Source: Bacteroidota bacterium (GTDB lineage: Bacteria; Bacteroidota; Bacteroidia; Cytophagales; Cyclobacteriaceae). From it: a DNA stretch of 14,535 bases. Positions 1 to 7,592 of this stretch are shown one piece after another; within the stretch, counting starts at the first letter, position 1; each line of letters starts with the position of its first letter. The position numbers were made by a program, and so were the translations under genes. The notes under the pieces were generated by a model, which saw only the letters and a list, made by a program, of their open reading frames with translations, did no database searches and was not told where the DNA came from. Location: positions 1 through 14,535 of the forward strand of contig JAHEMS010000033.1 of the NCBI GenBank assembly GCA_024643595.1, given 5' to 3'.

Positions 1-569
1 GCCACACTGGCATCATCAGTAAGACTTGGATCTTCTTTTATCTGATAAGATTGTTTGATCAGGTCAATATCAAATGTTTGAGGTGTTTGAATTAACCGGA
101 AACGCGACCGATCCATGGCTTTGGTATTGTCCTGATCGGTCATTCGGATAGAATCTTTCAATCGAACTGCTGCCACCGCCGAACGGTGTACCGAGGCTAT
201 TCGAAATGAGGCACCAATTATATCGTCACTTACTAATGGACGTACACCGTCATGAATGGCAACAAGTCCCGGACCCTCAATTTTGCTTAATCCATTTTTT
301 ACAGATTGGAATCTCGTTTCTCCACCTTGTTGTAAGATAATAGGTCTATGGAAATTGAAATTATCGCAGAGAGTAAACCAGATTTCAAAGTCGTCTTCCG
401 GCAGAACAAGGACAAGTTGAATATTGTCTGAATAGCGATAAAATGCATCAATCGTGTGTAGTAAAATCGGCTTCCCATTTAGTTCCAGAAATTGTTTGGG
501 AAGTTTTGTTTTAATGCGTGTTCCTTTTCCTCCCGCTACGATCAGTGCAACTTCTTTATTTTTATTCAT
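1..569 (-). CDS. ispD: 2-C-methyl-D-erythritol 4-phosphate cytidylyltransferase (IspD), 3' part cut by window edge
   Basis: IspD transfers CMP from CTP to 2-C-methyl-D-erythritol 4-phosphate, the third step of the non-mevalonate (MEP) isoprenoid pathway in the cytosol. The minus strand reads without a stop from an ATG at 569 to the left edge, giving 189 full codons of a family usually about 220 to 240 residues long. Visible motifs are the nucleotide-binding start VAGGKGTRIKTKLPKQ (residues 11-26), QQGGETRFQSV (80-90), AIHDGVRPLV (104-113), and SLTDDASV near the edge (182-189). These match the AAGxGxR...PKQ, R-x-x-SV, HDxxRP and TDDA blocks of IspD. The usual Met after GTR is Ile here, which is tolerated in a nucleotidyltransferase loop. 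The ATG was chosen because the motif begins ten residues later and no better start is nearby. The gene is head-to-head with a small membrane gene that starts 28 bases away. IspF fusion cannot be excluded because the C-terminus is outside the window. Confidence 0.93.
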   Translation of the reverse strand, partial: MNKNKEVALIVAGGKGTRIKTKLPKQFLELNGKPILLHTIDAFYRYSDNIQLVLVLPEDDFEIWFTLCDNFNFHRPIILQQGGETRFQSVKNGLSKIEGPGLVAIHDGVRPLVSDDIIGASFRIASVHRSAVAAVRLKDSIRMTDQDNTKAMDRSRFRLIQTPQTFDIDLIKQSYQIKEDPSLTDDASV

Positions 570-576
570 AGATTTA

Positions 577-584
577 CAAAAATA
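577..584 (-). promoter_or_regulatory. candidate -7 box (TATTTTTG) for ispD
   Basis: On the minus strand TATTTTTG fits the Bacteroidota -7 consensus TAnnTTTG and lies only 7 bases before the ispD ATG. Transcription would then begin at or a few bases before the start codon, giving a nearly leaderless message. No clear TTG -33 box is seen at the right distance, so this is tentative. Confidence 0.35.
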
Positions 585-597
585 CCTTTTTACAGTT

Positions 598-840
598 ATG
601 ATGCTTATTCGAATACTATTGTTGGCATTTAATGTAGCTGTTGTAACTTTTCTAATTTACCGGTTACTCCAGATTTATAGATCTCAGGATGAACAAAAAG
701 GATGGAAAATAGGGATTGGAATTTTCCTTTTGTTGGTTCCGATCATTATGATTTTTGGATTTGTAAGGCCCTCACCGGCCTATATGTTACTTTATCCGGT
801 GGCCATTTCTTTGCATTTATACCTGATTAGAAATTCTTGA
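598..840 (+). CDS. small hypothetical membrane protein, three predicted segments
   Basis: An 80-residue protein with no family I recognise. Hydrophobic stretches at about residues 3-24, 36-56 and 60-76 suggest three membrane segments, joined by a short charged loop YRSQDEQKGWK (about 26-36) and a Pro-containing turn VRPSPAY (56-62). I start it at ATG 598 (ATG 601 is equally possible). The frame is open further upstream, to 454, but that part lies antisense within ispD and encodes a cysteine/proline-rich sequence unlike a membrane N-terminus. It is divergent from ispD and followed 17 bases after its stop by a bidirectional terminator. No Shine-Dalgarno sequence is visible, which is usual in this phylum. 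Function is unknown; similar small proteins in the phylum are normally annotated as hypothetical. Confidence 0.65.
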   Translation: MMLIRILLLAFNVAVVTFLIYRLLQIYRSQDEQKGWKIGIGIFLLLVPIIMIFGFVRPSPAYMLLYPVAISLHLYLIRNS

Positions 841-857
841 ATGGAATAAAATAAAAA

Positions 858-890
858 TGCCTGAAAGACGATCAGGCACTTTTATTTTTT
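858..890. terminator. bidirectional Rho-independent terminator between the small membrane gene and queA
   Basis: A 7-bp stem TGCCTGA (858-864) / TCAGGCA (872-878) with a 7-base loop. It is followed by a T-rich run on the plus strand (880-890) and preceded by an A-rich run (849-857), which becomes a T-run on the minus strand. It serves both convergent genes. Confidence 0.85.
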
Positions 891-903
891 AAAATGTTGA
901 TTT

Positions 904-1950
904 CTAAACGATCAGCATTGCGTCCCCATAAGTGAGGAATTTATATTTTTCTTTCTTAGCAATTTCATAGGCTTTCATCACTAAATCAAAACCGCCAAAA
1001 GCACAGGTCATCATTAATAAAGTTGACTCTGGCTGGTGGAAGTTAGTTACCATAGCACTGCAAATCTTGAATTCGTAAGGAGGAAAAATGAATTTATCGG
1101 TCCATCCTTCTCGCTCTTTCAATCTGTTATTTGCGGATACGGCTGTCTCCAATGCACGCATAGTCGTTGTGCCGATGGCACATACTTTGTTTTTACTTTC
1201 AATGGCATGATTTACCACTTTAACGGCCTCGGTTCCAACGATAAAATTCTCGGAGTCCATTTTGTGCTTTGTCAGATCCTCAACATCCACCGCGCGGAAG
1301 GTTCCTAAACCAATATGAAGGGTTACAAAAGTCATATCTACACCTTTGATCTGCAAACGCTTCATCAATTGTTTGGTGAAATGCAAACCAGCGGTTGGAG
1401 CAGAAACCGCTCCTTTTTTTGTAGCGAAAATGGTTTGAAAGCGATCTTTGTCTGCAGGCTCAACCTTTCTCTTTATATATTTTGGTAGAGGAGTTTCTCC
1501 CAAAGTTTCAACTATTTTATCAAAGGCAGCTGAATCACCATCAAAAAGAAATCGTATGGTACGTCCACGGGAGGTGGTGTTGTCAATCACTTCGGCCACA
1601 AGATCACCATCGCCAAAATAGAGTTTGTTGCCAACACGAATTTTACGGGCTGGATCTACCAGTACATCCCATAAATGCATTTCTGCATTCAATTCCCGTA
1701 GAAGGAAAACCTCAATCTTGGCTCCTGTCTTTTCTTTACGACCGTACAATCGGGCAGGGAATACCATGGTGTCATTGCCCACCATCACATCGCCTTCGTC
1801 GAAATAATTCACCAGGTCTTTGAATACCTTGTGTTCAATTTTTCCAGTATCTCTGTGAATCACCATTAAACGTGACTCATCTCTATTTTCTGCTGGATGA
1901 GATGCGATTAAACTGGCTGGGAGATCAAATTTAAATTCTGATAATTTCAT
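904..1950 (-). CDS. queA: S-adenosylmethionine:tRNA ribosyltransferase-isomerase (QueA)
   Basis: QueA moves the ribose part of SAM to 7-aminomethyl-7-deazaguanine at the wobble position of GUN-anticodon tRNAs, forming epoxyqueuosine in the cytosol. At 348 residues the protein has the normal family length. Recognisable blocks are the N-terminus KFDLPASLIASHPAENRDESRL (7-28), the central APTAGLHFT (184-192), the LHIGLGTF block, GTTTMRALE in the C-terminal half, and NFHQPESTLLMM near the end. All match the conserved QueA core. The ATG at 1950 gives the standard N-terminus and lies about 50 bases after a good promoter box. The gene stands alone, ending at a terminator shared with the convergent small membrane gene. 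No truncation or missing block is seen. Confidence 0.97.
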   Translation of the reverse strand: MKLSEFKFDLPASLIASHPAENRDESRLMVIHRDTGKIEHKVFKDLVNYFDEGDVMVGNDTMVFPARLYGRKEKTGAKIEVFLLRELNAEMHLWDVLVDPARKIRVGNKLYFGDGDLVAEVIDNTTSRGRTIRFLFDGDSAAFDKIVETLGETPLPKYIKRKVEPADKDRFQTIFATKKGAVSAPTAGLHFTKQLMKRLQIKGVDMTFVTLHIGLGTFRAVDVEDLTKHKMDSENFIVGTEAVKVVNHAIESKNKVCAIGTTTMRALETAVSANNRLKEREGWTDKFIFPPYEFKICSAMVTNFHQPESTLLMMTCAFGGFDLVMKAYEIAKKEKYKFLTYGDAMLIV

Positions 1951-1958
1951 AAGCTTAC

Positions 1959-1984
1959 GGGCTTTACGCCCTTATGGATAGGGC
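1959..1984 (-). promoter_or_regulatory. queA leader with competing short stems
   Basis: Read on the minus strand the short leader holds three arms: GCCCT (1984-1980), AGGGC (1972-1968) and GCCC (1962-1959). The middle arm can pair with either neighbour, and the last lies about 9 bases before the start codon. The stems are short (4 to 5 bp), so this may be chance. It does not show the preQ1 riboswitch layout. Confidence 0.25.
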
Positions 1985-2003
1985 TGGTTTATATTTAAGG
2001 ACG

Positions 2004-2011
2004 CAAAAGTA
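2004..2011 (-). promoter_or_regulatory. -7 promoter box (TACTTTTG) for queA
   Basis: On the minus strand TACTTTTG is a perfect match to the Bacteroidota -7 box TAnnTTTG, followed by CGTCC. Transcription should start near position 1999, giving a leader of about 50 bases before the queA ATG. The -33 box is not well conserved. Confidence 0.6.
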
Positions 2012-2184
2012 AGTATTTGTTTCATTCTCTAAGAAAATTATCAACAGGTTTTTGGTAACAAATCATTTAGTCGACCGTCCTTGTTCAGTGCACAGAATAT
2101 CATAAATGGTATGGATTATCTTAGATTGAGTAAAATTCCGAGTTAATTGCAACCTGAAATCACAATAACTGCGTTTAAAGTGTC

Positions 2185-3444
2185 ATGTTAACCCTTCGAT
2201 TAATTTTTGAAAGCCTTGGATTTGCTTTCAGAGCGTTGAAATCCAATCTATTACGAACGATTCTTTCCCTGCTTGGAGTGACCATCGGAATTTTCTCGAT
2301 TATAGCTGTTTTAACATTGGTTGACTCACTCGAAAAAAATATACGCGATAGCTTCAATTTTCTTGGAAGTAATGTGATTTATGTTGGTAAATGGCCATTT
2401 ACCGGGGGTAACGGAAGAGATTGGTGGAAAGATTATATAAAGCGGCCAAACGTTTCATATTCTGAGTTCCGATTCCTTAAAGCAAACATGAAAAGGGCCG
2501 AGACGGTGGCGATATATGCAGCTACAGGAAATATTACGGCAAAAGCAAAAAACAGCAGTATTAACCAATTGAATTTACGAGGTGCGGGTATTGATTTCGA
2601 TAAAATATTCGAAATGAATCTTGAAATGGGTCGATACTTAACCAATGATGAAATTGAAGGAGGGAGGAACGTGGTGATCCTGGGATTCGAGGTAGCAAAA
2701 GGACTTTTTCCTAAAGATGATCCCATTGGGCAACAAGTGAAAATCAGAAATCTTAAGTTTAATGTTGTTGGAGTTCTAAAAAGGGAAGGCGAAAGTTTTT
2801 TAGGAACACCCAGTAATGATTTTGGATGCATAATTCCATATGAAAGTTTTAGAAAGTTGTATCAGACAGGTACAGGACGTTGGTACGAATTGGGGTCATC
2901 AGTTGGGTTGAAAGGAGTTGAAACTGACATCGGACTTGTGGAATTAGAGAATGAAGCTAGGGGTTTGATGCGCGTTAAGCGAGGGTTAAAGCCAATTCAA
3001 AAAGATAATTTCGCACTGAATCGCCCGGAAGCGATTGCCAATGCTATTGGAAGTGTGTTTGATGTGTTAAGCGTAGCTGGTTGGATTATTGGAGGATTTT
3101 CGATGCTTGTTGGAGGTTTTGGGATAGCTAATATTATGTTCGTTTCAGTGAAAGAACGAACCAGCGTTATTGGGCTCCAAAAGTCGTTGGGGGCAAAAAA
3201 TTATTTTATTTTGTTTCAGTTTTTGTTTGAGTCTATTTTCCTGAGCTTGATCGGTGGTCTGGCAGGGTTGCTGCTTGTATACTTGCTTACGCTAGTTCCT
3301 TTTGGAAGCCTGCAAGTTATTTTGTCATTTAAAAATATTGTACTTGGTCTCGGTGTGTCATCTGTGATCGGTCTTGTAGCAGGTATTGTTCCAGCTGCCA
3401 TGGCGGCCCGTCTTGACCCAGTAATAGCTATTAGGGCTAACTAA
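2185..3444 (+). CDS. MacB/FtsX-type ABC transporter permease
   Basis: A 419-residue inner-membrane permease of the MacB type, where the membrane protein passes conformational change from a cytoplasmic ATPase to periplasmic partners. The layout is TM1 at about 26-46, with the family start RALKSNLLRTILSLLGVTIG (16-35). A periplasmic MacB-like core follows at about 50-290, then three C-terminal segments at about 296-320, 342-370 and 383-405, forming the FtsX domain. The coupling-helix block VKERTSVIGLQKSLGA (322-337) corresponds to the family's VxERTxEIGxRxAxGA, and the end DPVIAIRAN is the usual DPxxALR-like tail. No ATP-binding subunit or membrane-fusion protein lies beside it, so its ATPase must be encoded elsewhere. 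The ATG at 2185 places TM1 normally. Substrate is unknown; lipoprotein, peptide or small-molecule export are the family options. It converges on recA. Confidence 0.92.
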   Translation: MLTLRLIFESLGFAFRALKSNLLRTILSLLGVTIGIFSIIAVLTLVDSLEKNIRDSFNFLGSNVIYVGKWPFTGGNGRDWWKDYIKRPNVSYSEFRFLKANMKRAETVAIYAATGNITAKAKNSSINQLNLRGAGIDFDKIFEMNLEMGRYLTNDEIEGGRNVVILGFEVAKGLFPKDDPIGQQVKIRNLKFNVVGVLKREGESFLGTPSNDFGCIIPYESFRKLYQTGTGRWYELGSSVGLKGVETDIGLVELENEARGLMRVKRGLKPIQKDNFALNRPEAIANAIGSVFDVLSVAGWIIGGFSMLVGGFGIANIMFVSVKERTSVIGLQKSLGAKNYFILFQFLFESIFLSLIGGLAGLLLVYLLTLVPFGSLQVILSFKNIVLGLGVSSVIGLVAGIVPAAMAARLDPVIAIRAN

Positions 3445-3446
3445 AA

Positions 3447-3475
3447 GGGCCTGAATTAAATTTCAGGCCCCTTTT
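3447..3475. terminator. bidirectional terminator between the ABC permease gene and recA
   Basis: A 9-bp perfect stem GGGCCTGAA (3447-3455) / TTCAGGCCC (3462-3470) with a 6-base loop, followed by CTTTT and preceded by AAAA. It lies directly after the permease stop codon and 17 bases after the recA stop on the other strand, so it can stop transcription from both sides. Confidence 0.88.
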
Positions 3476-3491
3476 CTATTTTACTATTTTT

Positions 3492-4526
3492 TTATTTCGC
3501 GACTTCTGCTTTCTCTTCTTTAATCTCAGTTCCTGGGTTGATCTTGTCTTTAATTTTCTTTTCCAGTTCTTCACACAATTCAGGATTATCTTCAATCAAT
3601 TGCTTAACAGAATCTCGGCCCTGACCCAGTTTATTCCCGCTATAAGAAAACCATGAACCAGATTTTTGAATGACGTTTAATTCTACTCCAAGGTCAACAA
3701 TCTCACCGGATTTGGAGATACCTCTACCATACATGATATCGAATTCCACCACTTTAAAAGGGGGAGCCATTTTGTTCTTCACCACCTTGACTTTCACTCG
3801 GTTTCCAGTGATATCATCGGGAGACTCCTTAATCTGACCAATTCTTCGTATGTCTAAACGAACTGACGCATAGAATTTCAATGCATTACCACCGGTTGTC
3901 GTCTCTGGATTACCAAACATTACTCCAATTTTTTCGCGCAACTGGTTAATGAAAATGCAGGCGCATCCTGTTTTACTGATTGTTCCAGTAAGTTTTCTTA
4001 AAGCCTGAGACATGAGGCGGGCCTGTAACCCCATCTTACTTTCACCCATTTCACCTTCCAATTCAGCCTTTGGAACAAGGGCGGCAACAGAGTCAATCAC
4101 AATAATATCGATAGCGCCAGAACGAATAAGATGCTCAGCAATTTCCAATGCTTGCTCACCATTATCCGGTTGAGAGATCAAAAGATTCTCTGTATCGATA
4201 CCCAATTTTTCTGCGTAAGTTTTATCAAAAGCATGTTCCGCGTCAATGAACGCTGCTAATCCACCCCTTTTTTGAGCTTCTGCAATACAATGCATGGTCA
4301 AGGTTGTCTTTCCGGAAGATTCCGGTCCATAAATTTCAGTAACTCTTCCACGAGGAATCCCGCCAATTCCCAGGGCAATATCCAATCCTAAAGAACCAGT
4401 AGAAATGGCAGGAATATCAGCTACTTTGGTATCATTCAGCATCATTACTGTGCCTTTTCCATAGGTTTTCTCCAGCTTATCGATGGTTAGCTGAAGAGCT
4501 TTTAGTTTTTCTTTTGCTTCACTCAT
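3492..4526 (-). CDS. recA: recombinase A (RecA)
   Basis: RecA is the ATP-dependent strand-exchange protein of homologous recombination and, where LexA exists, the SOS co-protease. The protein has 344 residues, as in most bacteria. Visible are the N-terminal polymerisation region (to about 33), STGSLGLDIALGIGGIPRGR (42-61), Walker A GPESSGKT (67-74), the catalytic-Glu region IDAEHAFD (94-101), and Walker B IIVIDSVAAL (141-150). The DNA-binding loop around NPETTTGGNAL (207-217) and KNKMAPPF (250-257) follow. The C-terminal tail is mixed charge (KEEKAEVAK). The ATG at 4526 gives the standard start. The gene is monocistronic, ends at a shared terminator, and is divergent from the metallopeptidase gene 181 bases away. 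I found no convincing promoter box or LexA-like palindrome upstream. Confidence 0.99.
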   Translation of the reverse strand: MSEAKEKLKALQLTIDKLEKTYGKGTVMMLNDTKVADIPAISTGSLGLDIALGIGGIPRGRVTEIYGPESSGKTTLTMHCIAEAQKRGGLAAFIDAEHAFDKTYAEKLGIDTENLLISQPDNGEQALEIAEHLIRSGAIDIIVIDSVAALVPKAELEGEMGESKMGLQARLMSQALRKLTGTISKTGCACIFINQLREKIGVMFGNPETTTGGNALKFYASVRLDIRRIGQIKESPDDITGNRVKVKVVKNKMAPPFKVVEFDIMYGRGISKSGEIVDLGVELNVIQKSGSWFSYSGNKLGQGRDSVKQLIEDNPELCEELEKKIKDKINPGTEIKEEKAEVAK

Positions 4527-4707
4527 ATGATCTTTCGTTTATTTTTCGCTTTAAATATTCAGGGCTGAAATTACTAATTAAAGTAGTATTGCCAAGCAAA
4601 TCGTGAAATAAAAGCTAATATATTTAGTATTTATTTTTTAAACTTGGTTCAAAAGGGTCAACTATATAAGGTATAAAGATCAGGAGATTTAATTTGCGCT
4701 GTAATAC

Positions 4708-5730
4708 ATGATCAGAAAAATAATTTTAGGCTTTTCCGCCATTTCCATCTTGCTGGTGATCTGGAACTGGGAATTGGTGGTCTATGGAATTAGCCAGGGA
4801 TATGGTCAATCCAGGATAGTATTGCAATCTAAACCCATTGATGAGTTTTTATTCAGCCCTAGCTTTCCTGATTCGCTTAAAAAGAAGCTATCCCTAATTG
4901 AGGAAGTTCGTAGATATGCCATTGATTCTATGGGGCTGAAGGATACCGAAAACTATAAGACACTATTTGATCAAAAAGGTGAGGAGATCATGTGGGTTGT
5001 GCAGGCATGTGAGCCATTTGCTCTAAAACCGAAATTATGGACTTTTCCAGTTATTGGTTCCGTACCTTATAAGGGTTTTTTTTCGAAACAAAAGGCAATA
5101 GATGAGCGGACTCGTCTTGTTGAAAATGGCTATGATGTGAGCATTCGAAATCCGGGTGGATGGTCAACATTGGGATGGTTTAAAGATCCGATCTTAAGTG
5201 GGATGTTAAAAAGGGATGATGGAGACCTTGCCAGTTTGATCATTCATGAAATGGTACATGCTACTATTTTTGTTAAAGATGATGTCGATTTTAATGAAAA
5301 CCTGGCATCATTTGTCGGAGATACTGCCTCCTATTATTTTTTAGCTTCTAAGTTTGGAAAAGACTCAGATGAGTTTATTAAATACTTACACGATGACCAG
5401 GATTATCGCCTATATAGTCGCCACATTTTAAGAGGTACGCGGATGCTCGATAGTCTTTATCAAACGATGAAAGCAGCGGACCCGATTGAATTAAAAAGAG
5501 AAAAAAAGAAGGAGATGATTTCACGAATCATGTCTACATCAGATACGTTATCGTTATTCACACCAAAAAGGAAGAGTTCATCGGATCGTTTGCCTAACAA
5601 TACCTACTTTATGTCCTATCATCTCTATCAGGGACGACAGGATAATTTTAAAAAAGAGTTGGATGATAACTTTGGAGGTGACCTTAAAAAGTACATTCAA
5701 TACCTTAGTAAAAAGTATCCTTACCTCTGA
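4708..5730 (+). CDS. putative membrane-anchored aminopeptidase (PF10023-type HExxH metallopeptidase)
   Basis: A 340-residue protein with an N-terminal hydrophobic segment (about 5-24, one positive cluster in front). This could be a signal anchor or uncleaved signal peptide that places the enzyme in the periplasm. The zinc motif HEMVH is at 180-184 and is followed by NENLASFVG (196-204), giving the third ligand Glu197, as in gluzincin-type enzymes. The blocks FPVIGSVPYKGFF (113-125) and PGGWSTLGWFKDPIL (149-163) before the zinc site are those of the family annotated as putative aminopeptidase (PF10023). The peptidase activity of that family is assigned mainly from sequence, so the substrate is unknown. 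The ATG at 4708 directly precedes the hydrophobic segment. It is a single gene, divergent from recA and 106 bases before the two-component pair. A weak TTAATTTG at 4692-4699 is one base off the promoter consensus. Confidence 0.85.
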   Translation: MIRKIILGFSAISILLVIWNWELVVYGISQGYGQSRIVLQSKPIDEFLFSPSFPDSLKKKLSLIEEVRRYAIDSMGLKDTENYKTLFDQKGEEIMWVVQACEPFALKPKLWTFPVIGSVPYKGFFSKQKAIDERTRLVENGYDVSIRNPGGWSTLGWFKDPILSGMLKRDDGDLASLIIHEMVHATIFVKDDVDFNENLASFVGDTASYYFLASKFGKDSDEFIKYLHDDQDYRLYSRHILRGTRMLDSLYQTMKAADPIELKREKKKEMISRIMSTSDTLSLFTPKRKSSSDRLPNNTYFMSYHLYQGRQDNFKKELDDNFGGDLKKYIQYLSKKYPYL

Positions 5731-5836
5731 TATTACGAGAGTAAAATGTGTGTATTAAGTAATTGTTAATTGCATAACGTAGGTTTTTTATTGGCTTAAT
5801 TTGTATCTACTTTTAACCCGAATTAAAATATAAATT

Positions 5837-6526
5837 ATGGGTAATAAACCATCGCAAAAGGTGTTGGTCGTTGATGATGAGGAACCCATCCTTGAACTTT
5901 TAAAGTATAATCTTGAGAAGAATGGCTATGAGGTAAAGACCGCGAGTGATGGTCAAATGGCCATTGATGTTGCTAAGAAATTTCATCCCGATCTGGTGTT
6001 GCTGGATATCATGATGCCTAAAATGGATGGTGTTGAAGCTTGCCGACATTTAAGGTCCATGCCGGAGCTAGCCAATTCGTTTATTGTATTTCTTACTGCC
6101 CGTGCCGAGGAATATTCAGAAGTGGCTGCTTTTGATGTTGGGGCGGATGATTATATTCTTAAGCCCATTAAGCCACGGGCCCTGATGAGCAGAATTAGCG
6201 CTCTCTTCCGAAGAGAGTCCAAGAAAACAACATCATCGCCACAAATAAAGGTTGGCGATCTTGTGATTGATCGGACCAGCTATACGATACAGATAAACGG
6301 CCGTGAGATTAATCTTCCCAAAAAGGAATTTGAATTGCTTCACTTTTTGGCTCAAAATCCAAATAAAGTATTTAGCCGTGATGATTTATTATTAAACATC
6401 TGGGGTTCTGATGTATATGTGTTAGCCCGCACGGTGGATGTACATATTCGAAAAGTGCGCGAAAAGATTGGGGATGATTATATTACTACTGTGAAAGGAG
6501 TAGGGTATAAGTTCAATCTCGGTTAA
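5837..6526 (+). CDS. OmpR/PhoB-family response regulator
   Basis: A 229-residue DNA-binding response regulator. The receiver domain (about 7-122) carries the acidic pair D13-D14, the phospho-acceptor D57 in LVLLDIMMPKMDG, switch Thr87 in FLTA and Lys109 in LKP. The output winged helix (about 135-228) has the family signature ELLHFLAQNPNKVFSRDDLL, then RTVDVHIRKVREKIG and a C-terminal TVKGVGYKF hairpin. All key residues are present. It is immediately followed, three bases after its stop, by a histidine kinase, so the two form one two-component system. Order and kinase type resemble PhoB-PhoR of this phylum, but no phosphate transport or phoU gene is nearby, so phosphate control is not shown and I give no symbol. 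The region before it has only a degenerate promoter box (TACTTTTA). Confidence 0.95.
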   Translation: MGNKPSQKVLVVDDEEPILELLKYNLEKNGYEVKTASDGQMAIDVAKKFHPDLVLLDIMMPKMDGVEACRHLRSMPELANSFIVFLTARAEEYSEVAAFDVGADDYILKPIKPRALMSRISALFRRESKKTTSSPQIKVGDLVIDRTSYTIQINGREINLPKKEFELLHFLAQNPNKVFSRDDLLLNIWGSDVYVLARTVDVHIRKVREKIGDDYITTVKGVGYKFNLG

Positions 6527-6529
6527 TAC

Positions 6530-7585
6530 ATGGTATACAGTGCGCGCACATTGGCTTTGTTGCTGGCTTTTTCAATTGCAATAGTCACCTCCCTTTTCCT
6601 TTCTTTATTGGAAAGTGTGGATAACGAGGCGCTGGCAGTGGCAGCGGTAATCAGTTTTTCGTCTTCTTACTTGCTCATTTTTGTAATCCTTGAATTTCTC
6701 GTTTTTCGTGAAATCAATAAGATTTATAAGATGATGGAGAAGTTGCGCAAGAAAGAACTAGCCAATATTTCTAAACAGAAATCGGGGACATTAAATCCAC
6801 TCCAAAAAATTAATGAGGAGATATATTCTTTTGCAACGCTGAAACAAAAGGAGATAGACGAACTGAAAAAATTAGAAGCTTTCCGAAAAGAGTTTATTGC
6901 TGATGTATCGCATGAACTGAAAACTCCAATTTTTGCGGCACAAGGGTTTGTCCATACACTCTTGGATGGGGCAGTTAATGATAAGAACGTCCGCAATAGA
7001 TTCTTAAAAAAAGCAGCAAAAAGCCTCGATGGACTGGATGTGCTGGTACAGGACTTACTTACTCTCTCACAAATTGAAACAGGTGAGATTAAGATGAAGT
7101 TTGAGAACATTGATCTTTATAAATTATGTTCCGAAGTTGTGGATCAACTGGAAGAAAGGGCCGCCAAGAAGACCATCCATTTGGTGATTCAAAGTGATCC
7201 TCAAAACCTAATCGTATTTGCGGATTGGCAACGGATCACCCAGGTTGTTACCAATCTTGTTTCAAATGCAATCAACTATACTCCTGAAGGTGGTGAGGTA
7301 AAGATCTCGTTCGATATTGGTAAGAAGAATATCACAACACTTATTTCTGATACCGGCGAAGGCATTCCATCGGAACACGTTCATAGAATTTTTGAGCGCT
7401 TCTACCGGGTGGATAAAAGTCGCAGTCGTGAAAAAGGGGGCACCGGTTTAGGTTTAGCGATTGTTAAACACATTCTGGAAGGTCACAATAGCAAGGCGGA
7501 AGTGCAGAGTTCGCATGGAAAGGGCTCTGTTTTTAGTTTTAAACTACATCGCTCAAAACAGGATAGCTTAGATTCAGATCTCTGA
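6530..7585 (+). CDS. PhoR-like sensor histidine kinase without a periplasmic domain
   Basis: A 351-residue membrane histidine kinase, partner of the regulator encoded just upstream. Two hydrophobic segments (about 8-28 and 38-58) are separated by only about ten residues, so there is no room for a folded periplasmic sensor. Next comes a charged linker, probably coiled (about 60-118), and then the phospho-acceptor H128 in FIADVSHELKTP. The ATP-binding domain has an N box with N242 and N246 in TNLVSNAINYTPEGG, a G1 box SDTGEGIP (273-280), an F box FERFYRVDKSRSR (288-300) and a G2 box GGTGLGLAIVKHI (303-315). All catalytic elements are intact. Sensing must come from within the membrane, the linker or a protein partner; in PhoR this role falls to PhoU and the Pst transporter, which is only analogy here. 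The ATG at 6530 is three bases after the regulator stop, indicating cotranscription. Confidence 0.95.
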   Translation: MVYSARTLALLLAFSIAIVTSLFLSLLESVDNEALAVAAVISFSSSYLLIFVILEFLVFREINKIYKMMEKLRKKELANISKQKSGTLNPLQKINEEIYSFATLKQKEIDELKKLEAFRKEFIADVSHELKTPIFAAQGFVHTLLDGAVNDKNVRNRFLKKAAKSLDGLDVLVQDLLTLSQIETGEIKMKFENIDLYKLCSEVVDQLEERAAKKTIHLVIQSDPQNLIVFADWQRITQVVTNLVSNAINYTPEGGEVKISFDIGKKNITTLISDTGEGIPSEHVHRIFERFYRVDKSRSREKGGTGLGLAIVKHILEGHNSKAEVQSSHGKGSVFSFKLHRSKQDSLDSDL

Positions 7586-7592
7586 ATGTAAT

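Noticed and set aside
454..597. Upstream extension of the small membrane protein frame
   Set aside because: It lies antisense within the 5' part of ispD, and the encoded residues are cysteine/proline-rich and unlike a membrane N-terminus; ATG 598 fits better.
1036..1823. Plus-strand open frames within queA
   Set aside because: Antisense to a fully conserved gene with all its motifs intact; the encoded peptides have no recognisable domain.
1951..2003. preQ1 riboswitch before queA
   Set aside because: The short stems lack the conserved loop and the A-rich tail arrangement of preQ1 aptamers.
2433..2831. 132-codon open frame on the minus strand inside the ABC permease gene
   Set aside because: Shadow of a clear family member on the other strand; composition and lack of motifs argue against coding.
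4527..4707. LexA-like or other palindromic operator ahead of recA
   Set aside because: Only AT-rich imperfect dyads (around ATTACTAATTAAAGTAGTAT) were found; nothing resembles a defined SOS box, and the motif for this phylum is not fixed enough to claim one.
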